64,000 nt of DNA from Tardiphaga sp. 709 (GTDB lineage: Bacteria; Pseudomonadota; Alphaproteobacteria; Rhizobiales; Xanthobacteraceae). Positions within the stretch are counted from its first letter, which is position 1. Each line of letters opens with the position of its first letter. The translations under genes were made by a program, and so were the position numbers. The notes under the pieces are model-generated. The model worked only from the letters and a program-made list of their open reading frames with translations, was not told where the DNA came from and did not search any database. The stretch covers positions 4,028,501-4,092,500 of the forward strand of contig NZ_CP135529.1 in the NCBI RefSeq assembly GCF_032401055.1, given 5' to 3'. Positions 8,715 through 17,015 of the stretch are shown here, piece by piece.

Positions 8715-9521
8715 TCAATCCCAGCCGTCGCCTTTGATGCCTGGATTCGCATAAACGATGCCGCCATCCACCGCGATGGTGGCGCCGACCACGTAATCGC
8801 CGGCGCGCGAGGCGAGATAGATCGCCGCGCCCGCCATGTCCTCGTCGGTGCCGATCCGGCCGGCGGGCACGCGGGTTGCCACTTCATCGGCATTGTCGCG
8901 TGCAGCCTTGTTCATGTCCGACTGAAACGGGCCCGGCGCGATGGCCGTGACGACGACGTGATCCTGGATAAGTTTGACGGCCATCCGCCGCGTCAGGTGG
9001 ATCAGGCCGGATTTGCTCGCCGCATAGGAATAGGTCTCCATCGGATTGACGAAGATGCCGTCGATGGACGCGATATTGATGACCTTGGCGGGCTTGTCCG
9101 CGCTGGCTGCTGCACGCAGCGGTCCGGCCAGCGCCTTGGTCAGAAAGAACGGCGTCTTGACGTTCAGCGTCATCACCTTGTCCCAGCCGCTCTCCGGAAA
9201 TTCATCGAAGTCCGCGCCCCATGCGGCGCCCGCATTGTTGACGAGAATGTCGAGCTTGGGTTCACGCTTCTTGATCTCGGCAGCCAGCATCTCGATGCCG
9301 GCCATGGTCGAAATGTCGATCGGCAGTGCGATGCATTCACCGGCGTATTGCGCGGAGAGTTCTTTCGCCGTGGCTTCGCACGGCCCGGCCTTGCGCGCGG
9401 TGATGTAGACCTTCGCTGCGCCCTGGCTGAGAAATCCCGCTGCGATCATCTTGCCGATGCCGCGCGAGCCGCCGGTGACGAGTGCAATGCGGCCATCGAG
9501 CGAAAACAGATTGGTGAACAT
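8715..9521 (-). CDS. short-chain dehydrogenase/reductase
   Basis: A 268-residue classical SDR. The NAD(P)-binding TGGSRGIG is at residues 16-23, NNAG at about 92-95, and the catalytic Ser-Tyr-Lys appears in INIASIDG and YSYAASKSG. The C-terminal DGGIVYAN is typical of 3-oxoacyl or glucose/ribitol-type reductases, and RhlG-like beta-ketoacyl reductases look closest. The ATG at 9521 has GGGAGG just upstream. It stands alone on the minus strand. The substrate cannot be told. Confidence 0.8.
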   Translation of the reverse strand: MFTNLFSLDGRIALVTGGSRGIGKMIAAGFLSQGAAKVYITARKAGPCEATAKELSAQYAGECIALPIDISTMAGIEMLAAEIKKREPKLDILVNNAGAAWGADFDEFPESGWDKVMTLNVKTPFFLTKALAGPLRAAASADKPAKVINIASIDGIFVNPMETYSYAASKSGLIHLTRRMAVKLIQDHVVVTAIAPGPFQSDMNKAARDNADEVATRVPAGRIGTDEDMAGAAIYLASRAGDYVVGATIAVDGGIVYANPGIKGDGWD

Positions 9522-9598
9522 GACGCCTCCCGTTTATTTTGTCGTTGGGCCGATTGTGTGCGGCGGCGGGCAAGGCGAGTCAACAAGCGCCGCTGCAG

Positions 9599-9612
9599 TT
9601 GAGCCAGATCAA
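9599..9612. promoter_or_regulatory. FNR/FixK box upstream of the CBS-BON gene
   Basis: TTGAGCCAGATCAA matches TTGAT-N4-ATCAA at 9 of 10 conserved positions. Its centre is about 85 bp before the proposed ATT start at 9691. A class II site at -41.5 would place the transcript start near 9647, a sensible leader length. It is the only such box outside the 50-62 kb block. Confidence 0.6.
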
Positions 9613-9690
9613 TGCCGGAACTGGCGGCCGGCGTAGGCTTCTCGCGTTGGTTCGTCCAGCAAACGGACCTCAACCCAACGGGAGAGTGTC

Positions 9691-10416
9691 ATTAGAGCTC
9701 ATCAAATTATGACCCGCAAGCTCGTCACCGTGTCGCCAGACGCGTCGATTAGCGAAGCTGCGAGGCTGATGATCGACTACCACGTCAGCGGATTGCCTGT
9801 GGTGGATGCGGCCGGCAAGCTGGTTGGCATCGTGACCGAGCGGGACTTCCTGCGTCGGCACGAGGTCGGCACGCAGCGCAGGCGTCCGCGCTGGCTCGAA
9901 TTCGTGCGTGGCCCCAGCCTGCAGGCCATCGATTATGTCCGCGAAGCCGGCCGCAAGGTGCACGAGATCATGACCCGCGAGGTCCGCACGGTGACCGAGG
10001 AGACCGGGCTGGCCGATGTCGTCGAGGTGATGGAGAAGTATCACATCAAACGCGTGCCGGTGGTGCAGGGCGACAAACTCGTGGGTATCGTCAGCCGGCA
10101 GAATTTCGTCGAAGCCATCGCTGATGTCATGCAAGATGTCTCCGATGTCGGGTCGAGTGATGCGTTGATCCGCCGTCGCATCGTCGCTGTGCTCAGACAT
10201 AACGAATGGACACCATTCGGCCTCGACGTCCGGGTGAAGGATGGCGTCGTGGACATCGACGGCTTCATCACGGACGAGAATGTCCGTCGGGCGATCGTCG
10301 TGGCTGCTGAAAATGTGGCTGGCGTCACCCGCGTCAACGAGCATCTGTGCTGGGTCGATCCGATGTCGGGCGTGTACTTTCCGCCGGATACCGATCTGCC
10401 GCAAAAGCCGGTCTGA
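9691..10416 (+). CDS. CBS-CBS-BON domain protein (likely ATT start)
   Basis: 241 residues if translation starts at ATT 9691. Two CBS domains (about residues 7-60 and 85-145, with SGLPVVD and KRVPVVQGDKLVGIVSR) form an adenine-nucleotide-sensing Bateman module. They are followed by a BON domain (about 160-220, VKDGVVDIDGFI). The first ATG is at 9709, but the six in-frame codons before it (I/M-R-A-H-Q-I, then MTRK) complete the usual start of this family. A GGGAGAG ribosome site at 9680-9686 is spaced correctly for the ATT and 23 bp too far for the ATG. An FNR-type box upstream suggests low-oxygen expression. It probably monitors energy charge at the envelope. No partner is encoded nearby. Confidence 0.8.
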   Translation: MRAHQIMTRKLVTVSPDASISEAARLMIDYHVSGLPVVDAAGKLVGIVTERDFLRRHEVGTQRRRPRWLEFVRGPSLQAIDYVREAGRKVHEIMTREVRTVTEETGLADVVEVMEKYHIKRVPVVQGDKLVGIVSRQNFVEAIADVMQDVSDVGSSDALIRRRIVAVLRHNEWTPFGLDVRVKDGVVDIDGFITDENVRRAIVVAAENVAGVTRVNEHLCWVDPMSGVYFPPDTDLPQKPV

Positions 10417-10475
10417 TCCGGCGCGGGACGCAAGACTCCAGCAAGGCTGCAGTTCGCCTGCAGCGCATGGCCAGA

Positions 10476-11534
10476 CTATCCGGTGCCGCCGCGCTGGAAG
10501 CCGTTCCACATCGCGGTGGCCGCGCCGGAGGTCAGCACCGGCAGATAGCGGGTGTCCTGATAGTTGCCGTTCAGCGAGACCCGCGGCAGCGCCGTGAGCT
10601 GCGAGGAGTTGTCCGAGGCGATCACGCCGGGGCGCGTCGTCACGGCTGTTTCGAAGCCGGCGCCTTTCGCCAATGCGAATTCCCGTGTACCAGCAGCGCA
10701 GCGGTCGCCATAGGGATAGGCAAGATGCACGGCCGGGCGCTGCAGAACGTTTTCGATATCGGTGCGGCTGGCTGACAGCTCATGCACGACCATCGCTTCG
10801 GTCTGCTTGGCGAGATTGCAGTGACTTACAGTATGCGCGCCGATTGTCACCAGCGGATCGGCGGCGAAAGGTTTGAGTTCGTCCCACGACATGCACAGTT
10901 CGCGGCTGACCGCGTCTTCGTCGATGCCATGCGCGGCGCAGAGTGCGCTGATCTCGCGGCGGACATCCGCTTCTTCCGGCAATCCGCGCAGCCAGCCATG
11001 CAGGCGGTCGAACGCCATGTCCTTGCCGGCGAGAGTCGATGTGTCCAGGCGCTCCATCTGTCCGTCGATCGGGGCCTCGATCGCGTCGGCCCTGGCAACG
11101 ACGCGCTCCAGCGCCACCCACCATAGCCGGCCTGTGCCGGAGGCGAAGTCGCTGGTGACATAGACCGTGAAGGGCGCGTCGAAATCCCGCATCGCGGGCA
11201 ATGCATGGTCGCGGTTGTCGCGATAGCCGTCGTCGCAGGTGAAACAGGCAAAGCGGCGCGAGAAATCCCGCTCCGTCAACCGCCGCTGCACTTCATCGGG
11301 GGTCACGATATCGACGTCGGTTGCGCGCAGATAAGCGAGGGTGGCGCGCAGGAAATCGGGCGTGATCTCGAGGTGACGGTTGGGCTGGAACGAACCGGCA
11401 TGCGCAGGGCGCACATGGTGCAGCATGAAAATCGTGCCGACGCCGCCGAAGATAGGTCGCAACACCCGGTGGGCGCCGCTGAAATACAGCGCATCCAGCC
11501 CGGCACGAATAATCGTATTGCGAATCTGCTTCAT
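10476..11534 (-). CDS. polysaccharide deacetylase family protein
   Basis: About 352 residues from the ATG at 11534; a TTG five codons upstream is also open. The NodB homology domain shows the metal-binding Asp pair in FTCDDGYRDN (about 109-118), the H-x3-H motif in HTVSH and a late AYPYGD. These are the zinc and catalytic residues of carbohydrate esterase family 4, which removes N- or O-acetyl groups from glycans. An early FMLHHVRP is typical of the subgroup that acts on exported or capsular polysaccharide. No signal peptide is evident, so a cytoplasmic or membrane-peripheral role is likely. It converges on the CBS-BON gene with only about 60 bp between. Confidence 0.8.
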   Translation of the reverse strand: MKQIRNTIIRAGLDALYFSGAHRVLRPIFGGVGTIFMLHHVRPAHAGSFQPNRHLEITPDFLRATLAYLRATDVDIVTPDEVQRRLTERDFSRRFACFTCDDGYRDNRDHALPAMRDFDAPFTVYVTSDFASGTGRLWWVALERVVARADAIEAPIDGQMERLDTSTLAGKDMAFDRLHGWLRGLPEEADVRREISALCAAHGIDEDAVSRELCMSWDELKPFAADPLVTIGAHTVSHCNLAKQTEAMVVHELSASRTDIENVLQRPAVHLAYPYGDRCAAGTREFALAKGAGFETAVTTRPGVIASDNSSQLTALPRVSLNGNYQDTRYLPVLTSGAATAMWNGFQRGGTG

Positions 11535-11696
11535 CGTATGACCGAGCAATTGATGCTACCCACGGAAATGATCAGAAACGATTGAACAAAGCGTTATTCG
11601 AATACCCGCGGCGACGCCAGAGGTTTGCCTTGATTTCAGTTTGACAGTCCCGCAAGGGTTTGTTTTCTCTCTGTTTCCAGACCCGCAGGACGTCGA

Positions 11697-13100
11697 ATGC
11701 ACGGATTTTACAGGTGGAGTGCCAAATGGTGGCCCGGGCTCATCCCGCTTGCCATCCTTTGGGCGGTTGCTGCCTGGGTTAGCACGATTCCGCTTGAGAC
11801 GGATTTAACGGCGCGTAGCACTGAGGCGCTGAAAAACACGATCCTCGACAAGAGCCAGATCACGGTTGCCGGCCGTGACGTATCGTTTTCTGCCGAAGCA
11901 TTTTCCGAAGACGGTCGCCGCAGTGCGGTCTCGTCGGTCGAGGCCACGCCGGGCGTTCGCCTGGTCAATGACGAGACCCGTCTCGTCGCGGAAGCCAAGC
12001 CGTTCGTCTGGGTCGCGGAGCGCGACAATGTCCGCGTCACGCTATGGGGAACCGCGCCATTGCCGGCCAGCAAGGCGCGAATTGTGGAAGCGGCCCGCGC
12101 CGCACTCAGCGGAACCGAGGTCTCCGACCGCATGGGTCTGAAGCGCGGCGCGCCTGTTCGCTTCGATGCCGCGGCTGTGTTGTTGCTTGATCAGGTCGCC
12201 AAGCTGAAGGAAGGCAAGGCGGTGATTTCGGATACCAATGTCAGCCTCTCCGGCATGGCGCGCGATCTCGGTGGCCGCGAAGCCATTGCGGCGGCGCTGA
12301 AGAATCTGCCGGAAGGCTTCACGGTCGCGGCCAATGACATCAAGGCGCCGCCCTATGTGTTCCAGGCCAACAAGGACCCGGTGACGAACACGCTGACGCT
12401 GAGCGGCTATGTCCCGGACAACAACATCCACGCCGCGCTTGCGTCGGCTGCCGGACGCAAGTTCGGCAATGAGAAGATCGTCGACAACCTGAAGGCTAGC
12501 ATCGGCGCGCCCGGTGGTTTTGCGGCAGCGGTGACGACGGCGCTGGGTGCGCTGTCGCGGCTGTCGACCGGCACGCTGGTGGTGTCCGATCGCGAGGTGA
12601 AGCTGTCGGGGGACGCGCTCTACGAAGCCGCCGCCGACCAGATACGCGCAAGTCTCGCGCGCGAGCTCCCGCAGGGTTGGCAGGCCAAAGCCGAAGTATC
12701 GGTGAAGCCCGCCGCGGCACCGGTCGATGCCAGCGTGTGCCAGCAGCTCTTCGCGCAGAACCTGACCAAGGGCCGCATCCGGTTTGAGCCGTCCAGCGCC
12801 AGCATCAATGTGGATTCCGCGGGCTTGCTCGATCGCCTCGTGGAAATCGCCATGCGCTGTCCCAATGTCCGGGTCGAGATCGCCGGTCACACCGACGGCG
12901 ATGGCGACGCGGCGTTCAATCAGTCGCTCTCGGAAAAGCGCGCGCTCGCCGTTGAAGAATATCTCGTGAAGGCCGGCTTGCCGGCGGACCGTTTCTCCAC
13001 CAGCGGCTACGGCAGTACCCAACCCATCGCCACCAACGATACCGACGAAGGCAAGCTGCAGAATCGCCGGATCGAATTCGTCGTGAGGCAAGCGCCATGA
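11697..13100 (+). CDS. OmpA-family envelope protein with BON-like repeats
   Basis: 467 residues. One N-terminal membrane helix (about 12-31) anchors a large periplasmic part with repeated alpha/beta BON-like units. The C-terminal OmpA/MotB domain (about 350-465) binds peptidoglycan, as shown by EIAGHTDGDGD, the conserved S-E-K-R-A stretch and the closing QNRRIEF. The architecture recalls mycobacterial ArfA: membrane anchor, BON, OmpA. The stop overlaps the next gene by 4 bp (ATGA), so it heads a tightly coupled three-gene operon. A TTGACA at 11641-11646 may be its -35 box, but no good -10 follows. Role: probably envelope linkage or stress resistance. Confidence 0.85.
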   Translation: MHGFYRWSAKWWPGLIPLAILWAVAAWVSTIPLETDLTARSTEALKNTILDKSQITVAGRDVSFSAEAFSEDGRRSAVSSVEATPGVRLVNDETRLVAEAKPFVWVAERDNVRVTLWGTAPLPASKARIVEAARAALSGTEVSDRMGLKRGAPVRFDAAAVLLLDQVAKLKEGKAVISDTNVSLSGMARDLGGREAIAAALKNLPEGFTVAANDIKAPPYVFQANKDPVTNTLTLSGYVPDNNIHAALASAAGRKFGNEKIVDNLKASIGAPGGFAAAVTTALGALSRLSTGTLVVSDREVKLSGDALYEAAADQIRASLARELPQGWQAKAEVSVKPAAAPVDASVCQQLFAQNLTKGRIRFEPSSASINVDSAGLLDRLVEIAMRCPNVRVEIAGHTDGDGDAAFNQSLSEKRALAVEEYLVKAGLPADRFSTSGYGSTQPIATNDTDEGKLQNRRIEFVVRQAP

Positions 13101-13396
13101 CTTATCTTGCGATGTTTCACTGGGGCTGGCTGCTCGGGGCGTTCCTGATCGGCTTCTGCATGGGCTGGATCGCCGTGGTCTATCGCGGGCGTTCGGTGTC
13201 GCGGGTCTGGATCCAGCGCCTGTCGGTAATCGCCGCGGTCATCATCGGCGTCGCGATTGGTAAAGTCGTGCCCGGCCGCTTCGGCTACTGGCTCGATCTC
13301 GGCCTCGCATTGTTCGGCTTCTATCTCGTCGGCTGCGCCATCGGGTCGTGGCTGCGCGATATCGTGGTGACCCGGCAGCAGGCGCGCTCGGCGTGA
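13097..13396 (+). CDS. small three-helix membrane protein, unknown
   Basis: 99 residues with three hydrophobic stretches (about 6-28, 41-58 and 64-86), short charged links and a basic tail RQQARSA. I do not recognise a family. It overlaps the OmpA-family gene before it and the DinB gene after it, each by 4 bp. The product is therefore likely made in fixed ratio with the OmpA/BON protein and may be its inner-membrane partner. The positive-inside pattern suggests a cytoplasmic C-terminus. Confidence 0.75.
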   Translation: MTYLAMFHWGWLLGAFLIGFCMGWIAVVYRGRSVSRVWIQRLSVIAAVIIGVAIGKVVPGRFGYWLDLGLALFGFYLVGCAIGSWLRDIVVTRQQARSA

Positions 13397-13908
13397 CGCT
13401 GCTCGACCATTACCGCATGTTCGGCCGGTACAATGTCTGGGCCAACGGCCTACTGTTCGACGCGGCGGGCGCGCTCAGCCGCGAGCAATATCAGGCCGAC
13501 CGGGGCGCGTTCTTCAAATCCGTCCATGGCACGCTCAATCATCTGCTGGCAACGGACCGGATCTGGATGAAGCGCTTCACCGGCGAAGGCGAGGCGCCGG
13601 ATCGTCTCGATGCCATTCTGTATGAGACCTGCGACGGGTTGCATGCGGCGCGCATCGCCGAAGATGCCCGGATTCTCGGTTATGTGGACGGGCTCGACGA
13701 GCGCCGTCTCAACGGCACCATCAAATTCCGCCGGGTGTCGTCTCCCGAAGAATTTGAACAGCAGCTGGCGCCGGCCCTGGCGCACTGGTTCAATCATCAG
13801 ACCCATCACCGCGGGCAAGTCCATGCGTTGCTGACGGGTCTGACAGGCGGGGCGCCCGAACTCGATCTGTTATTTTTTCAACGTCTCGCCGCCAAATCGG
13901 CGGCATGA
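13393..13908 (+). CDS. DinB-family metalloenzyme-like protein
   Basis: 171 residues from a GTG at 13393 that overlaps the previous stop (GTGA); an upstream GTG at 13348 would add 15 poorly matching residues. The four-helix DinB/YfiT fold is indicated by YNVWANGLL at the start, then HGTLNHLLATDRIWMKRF and HWFNHQTHHRGQVHALL. These histidines supply the usual three-His metal site. Members include thiol-transferases using bacillithiol or mycothiol and many proteins of unknown role. Alphaproteobacteria make glutathione, so the substrate is unclear. The coupling to envelope genes is odd. Confidence 0.82.
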   Translation: MTLLDHYRMFGRYNVWANGLLFDAAGALSREQYQADRGAFFKSVHGTLNHLLATDRIWMKRFTGEGEAPDRLDAILYETCDGLHAARIAEDARILGYVDGLDERRLNGTIKFRRVSSPEEFEQQLAPALAHWFNHQTHHRGQVHALLTGLTGGAPELDLLFFQRLAAKSAA

Positions 13909-14173
13909 GGTCACGAAAGCCTCATTGTCACGTGAGACGCGTCGGGACGTTGGCATTTTGCCGCAGCGAATGCGCCCGAGAGGCTGGTGGTTTGTTAGGG
14001 CTGACCTAATATACTGATGTGGCTTGTTTTTATTCACAGCCGGCGAATTCCACTTTGCCGCAAAACGCGCTACGACGGTTGTGCCGGAGACAACTGATGT
14101 GGCGGTTCCGCCGAGGCTAGTCTGACTTCCTGGTCCAGATCTCTCTGGTCAGGGGATCGCATTCGAGGTTGAG

Positions 14174-15220
14174 ATGCTGGAAGCAATACGCAGGGCGATC
14201 TCGTTTCTGCGCGAGAAGCAAATCCTGCACAAGCTCGGTGTCTTGATCAGCGTCGCGGTGATCGGCGTCGCCTGCTACATGCTGTATCACAAGCTGCGGA
14301 ACATCGACGCTGCCGCCGTTTTCCGGGCGATGAAAGAGACCGAGCCGCGGCTGATCATGCTGTCCGCGCTGTCGGTTGCCGCCGGTTATTTCACGCTGAC
14401 ATTCTATGATTGGTTTGCGGTGCGCACGATCGGTCGCCGCGACGTGCCGTACCGGATCAACGCGCTGGCCGCTTTCACCAGCTATTCGATCGGCCACAAT
14501 GTCGGCGCCAGCGTCTTCACCGGCGGCGCGGTGCGCTATCGCATCTATTCGGCCTGGGATCTTAGCGCCGTCGATGTCGCCAAGATCGTCTTTCTCGCCG
14601 GCCTCACCTTCTGGCTCGGCAATCTCGCGGTGCTCGGTATGGGCATCGCCTATCACCCGGAAGCGGCTAGCGCGATCAACCAGGTGCCGCCATGGATGAA
14701 CCGTATCCTGGCCTACATCATCCTCGCCGGCCTCGTCGGCTATGTGGTCTGGGTCTGGATGAAGCCCCGCAGCGTCGGCCGTGGCCCCTGGTCGGTGGTA
14801 CTGCCTGGCGGTCCGCTGACCCTGCTGCAGATCACCATCGGCATCATCGATCTCGGCTTCTGTGCGCTCGCGATGTACATGCTGGTGCCCGCCGAGCCTG
14901 ACGTCGGTTTCGTTGTGGTGGCGGTGGTGTTCGTCTCGGCCACCTTGCTGGGTTTCGCCAGCCATTCGCCCGGCGGTCTTGGCGTGTTCGATGCCGCCAT
15001 GCTGGTTGGCCTCGAAATGATGGATCAGGAAAAGCTGCTGGCTGGCATGCTGCTGTTCAGGGTGCTTTATTACCTCGCGCCGTTCTTTATATCAGTCATG
15101 TTACTGACGCTTCGCGAGCTTATTATCGGTTCGCGATCGAAAAAGCTGCAGGCGGTCGCGGCGGACGCCAAGCCCGGCGTTGGCCACCCGCTCAAGGAAC
15201 ATGGTCGCTCCGGCGCCTGA
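14174..15220 (+). CDS. YbhN/lysylphosphatidylglycerol-synthase-type membrane protein
   Basis: 348 residues with about eight membrane helices, matching the UPF0104 / LPG-synthase transmembrane family. Characteristic blocks are NVGASVFTGGAVRYRIYS (about 111-128) and FASHSPGGLGVFDAAM (about 259-274). The C-terminal lysyltransferase domain of MprF is missing, so it is more likely a lipid flippase-like or unassigned protein than a full synthase. GAGG precedes the ATG. It ends 39 bp before phoR and may be co-transcribed with it. The 13909-14173 gap before it shows no gene or clear signal. Confidence 0.82.
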   Translation: MLEAIRRAISFLREKQILHKLGVLISVAVIGVACYMLYHKLRNIDAAAVFRAMKETEPRLIMLSALSVAAGYFTLTFYDWFAVRTIGRRDVPYRINALAAFTSYSIGHNVGASVFTGGAVRYRIYSAWDLSAVDVAKIVFLAGLTFWLGNLAVLGMGIAYHPEAASAINQVPPWMNRILAYIILAGLVGYVVWVWMKPRSVGRGPWSVVLPGGPLTLLQITIGIIDLGFCALAMYMLVPAEPDVGFVVVAVVFVSATLLGFASHSPGGLGVFDAAMLVGLEMMDQEKLLAGMLLFRVLYYLAPFFISVMLLTLRELIIGSRSKKLQAVAADAKPGVGHPLKEHGRSGA

Positions 15221-15259
15221 TATACGTTCGCATTCGCAGCAGGAAGAGATCCGGTTCAG

Positions 15260-16576
15260 ATGGCCATTGAAGCTTCTCCATCGACCATGTTTTCGCCGTG
15301 GCCGGACCGGCTGCGGCATTCGGCGATCATCCTGCTGGCCGCCGGCCTGGCGCTGGCCGCATTGGTGTTTTTCGGCGAGTTGTCGCCGCTGCGCGCGGGC
15401 ATCGTGTTCGTCTGCATCGCCGGCGCGGCGCTGGTGCCGTGGCGGCTGCATGACGTGGTGACGGCGCGCGACGAGGCGCTGGCCGCCAATCCTGTCGAGG
15501 CGCCCGCGGTGCGTGCTATCATTGCCGGCATTCCCGATCCCGCCGTGCTGCTCGACCGCGCCGGCCGCGTCATCCATCTCAATGCCGCAGCGGCGCAGCT
15601 CGCGCCGGCACTCCGCAAGAACGAACTGGCGCAATTCGCGCTGCGCTCGCCGGAGATCATCACCGCCTTGCGCGAGTCCATCGCCACCACCGAGCCGCGT
15701 CGCGCGACCTATCTCGATCACGTTCCGGTCGATCGCTGGATGGAATTGATGATCACGCCGGTGCCGGTTCCGACCGCCTTTGGCGGCACCGACACCTGCA
15801 TGCTGATGACGTTCCACGACCAGACGCCGCTGCGCCGTGTCGAGGAAATGCGTGCCGATTTCGTCGCCAATGCCAGCCACGAGCTGCGCACGCCGCTGGC
15901 GGCGCTGTCCGGCTTCATCGATACGTTGCAGGGACCGGCCAAGGACGACGCCAAGGCGCGCGAGCGCTTTCTCGGCATCATGCATGCGCAGGCGACCCGC
16001 ATGGCACGGCTAATCGACGATCTGCTGTCGCTGTCGCGCGTCGAGCTGTCGGCGCATGTGCGGCCGGATACGCTGGTGGATATTCTCCCCATTATCCGTC
16101 AGGTCGGCGATGGGCTGGAGCCGCTCGCCAACGAGCGCAACGTCAGGATCGAAATGGCGCTGCCGGAGACGCCGGTGTCCATCGCCGGCGATCGCGAGGA
16201 ATTGTTGAGGCTGTTCGAGAACCTGATCGAGAACGCGCTGAAATACGGCGCATCCGGCGGCAAGGTCGACGTGTCGTTGACCACGGAGTCGACTGCGGAA
16301 GGTGTGCCGGAAATCCGCGTCGCCGTGCGGGACTATGGCCCGGGCATCGCCCCCGAGCATCTGCCGCGCCTGACCGAACGCTTCTACCGGGTCGATGTCG
16401 GCGACAGCCGCGCACAGGGCGGTACGGGCCTTGGCCTCTCGCTGGTGAAGCACATCCTGAACCGGCACCGCGGCCGGCTGCTGATCGAAAGCGTGCCGAA
16501 GAACGGCGCGACTTTTACCGCCGCCTTTCCACAGGTGAAGACGCTGCCGGCGCCTCCCGCCTCCGCGGCATCCTGA
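15260..16576 (+). CDS. phoR: phosphate regulon sensor histidine kinase
   Basis: 438 residues. Two N-terminal membrane helices (about 19-38 and 45-62) lead to a PAS-like region (about 85-190), then the HisKA dimerisation helix with phospho-acceptor His207 (NASHELRTPL). The HATPase domain has the N box ENLIENALKYG, the G1 box DYGPGIAP and the G2 box GGTGLGLSLVKH. With PhoB (21671-22381) it forms the two-component system that senses phosphate limitation through the Pst transporter and PhoU. Lack of a large periplasmic loop fits PhoR rather than a general sensor. It is the first gene of the pho-pst cluster, though pstS has its own promoter. Confidence 0.9.
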   Translation: MAIEASPSTMFSPWPDRLRHSAIILLAAGLALAALVFFGELSPLRAGIVFVCIAGAALVPWRLHDVVTARDEALAANPVEAPAVRAIIAGIPDPAVLLDRAGRVIHLNAAAAQLAPALRKNELAQFALRSPEIITALRESIATTEPRRATYLDHVPVDRWMELMITPVPVPTAFGGTDTCMLMTFHDQTPLRRVEEMRADFVANASHELRTPLAALSGFIDTLQGPAKDDAKARERFLGIMHAQATRMARLIDDLLSLSRVELSAHVRPDTLVDILPIIRQVGDGLEPLANERNVRIEMALPETPVSIAGDREELLRLFENLIENALKYGASGGKVDVSLTTESTAEGVPEIRVAVRDYGPGIAPEHLPRLTERFYRVDVGDSRAQGGTGLGLSLVKHILNRHRGRLLIESVPKNGATFTAAFPQVKTLPAPPASAAS

Positions 16577-16612
16577 CGCCCTAAACTCCCTTCGTTCTCC
16601 TGCGCCCATAGC

Positions 16613-16630
16613 GACCGCCCTCGGGCGGTC
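16613..16630. other. hairpin after phoR
   Basis: GACCGCCC-TC-GGGCGGTC is a perfect inverted repeat 37 bp after the phoR stop. It lacks a T-run, so it is at best a weak or Rho-assisted terminator. The rest of 16577-16900 contains a second short palindrome (CGCGCGCATGCGCGCG) but no gene. Confidence 0.4.
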
Positions 16631-16900
16631 GGGCAGCGCTGCGCGTCGCTCGGACAGTCAAAAAAGCCCTGGCGGATGGTGCGGCATTGCGTCCGATCAC
16701 CCTCAATATCGTACCCGCCGTTGTCATACGCGCGCATGCGCGCGAGGCCGGATTCCGCCTGCTGAAACATATTGTTAACCCCTGTGACGGCGGATTTTGA
16801 CGGCCGGGCATGGCCCTTATGGCAGGGCATTTTCGATGTCATTTGCACGGTAAAATTATCCGCGGAGGCAGAAAAACAAAGCATTTACAGATGCTTGGTG

Positions 16901-16929
16901 CCGTCATCCAAGTGTCACGGAACTATCAT
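16901..16929 (+). promoter_or_regulatory. PHO box: three half-sites at 11-bp spacing before pstS
   Basis: CCGTCAT (16901), GTGTCAC (16912) and CTATCAT (16923) are copies of the CTGTCAT half-site at an exact 11-bp period, the arrangement bound by PhoB dimers. A possible -10 hexamer CACAAT at 16935-16940 sits right after, as expected for a PhoB-activated promoter lacking a -35 box. It should drive pstSCAB-phoU-phoB when phosphate is low. Confidence 0.85.
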
Positions 16930-17015
16930 AAAAGCACAATCGACCACCCCTAAACGGGCGGCGTGAGCACAACTGGCGCATCCGGCGCGGTCGCTCACGA
17001 GATTGGAGACATCCC

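Noticed and set aside
16901-16966. A short ORF (16772-16966) across the PHO box
   Set aside because: It covers the regulatory half-sites, has no ribosome site and no relatives that I recognise.
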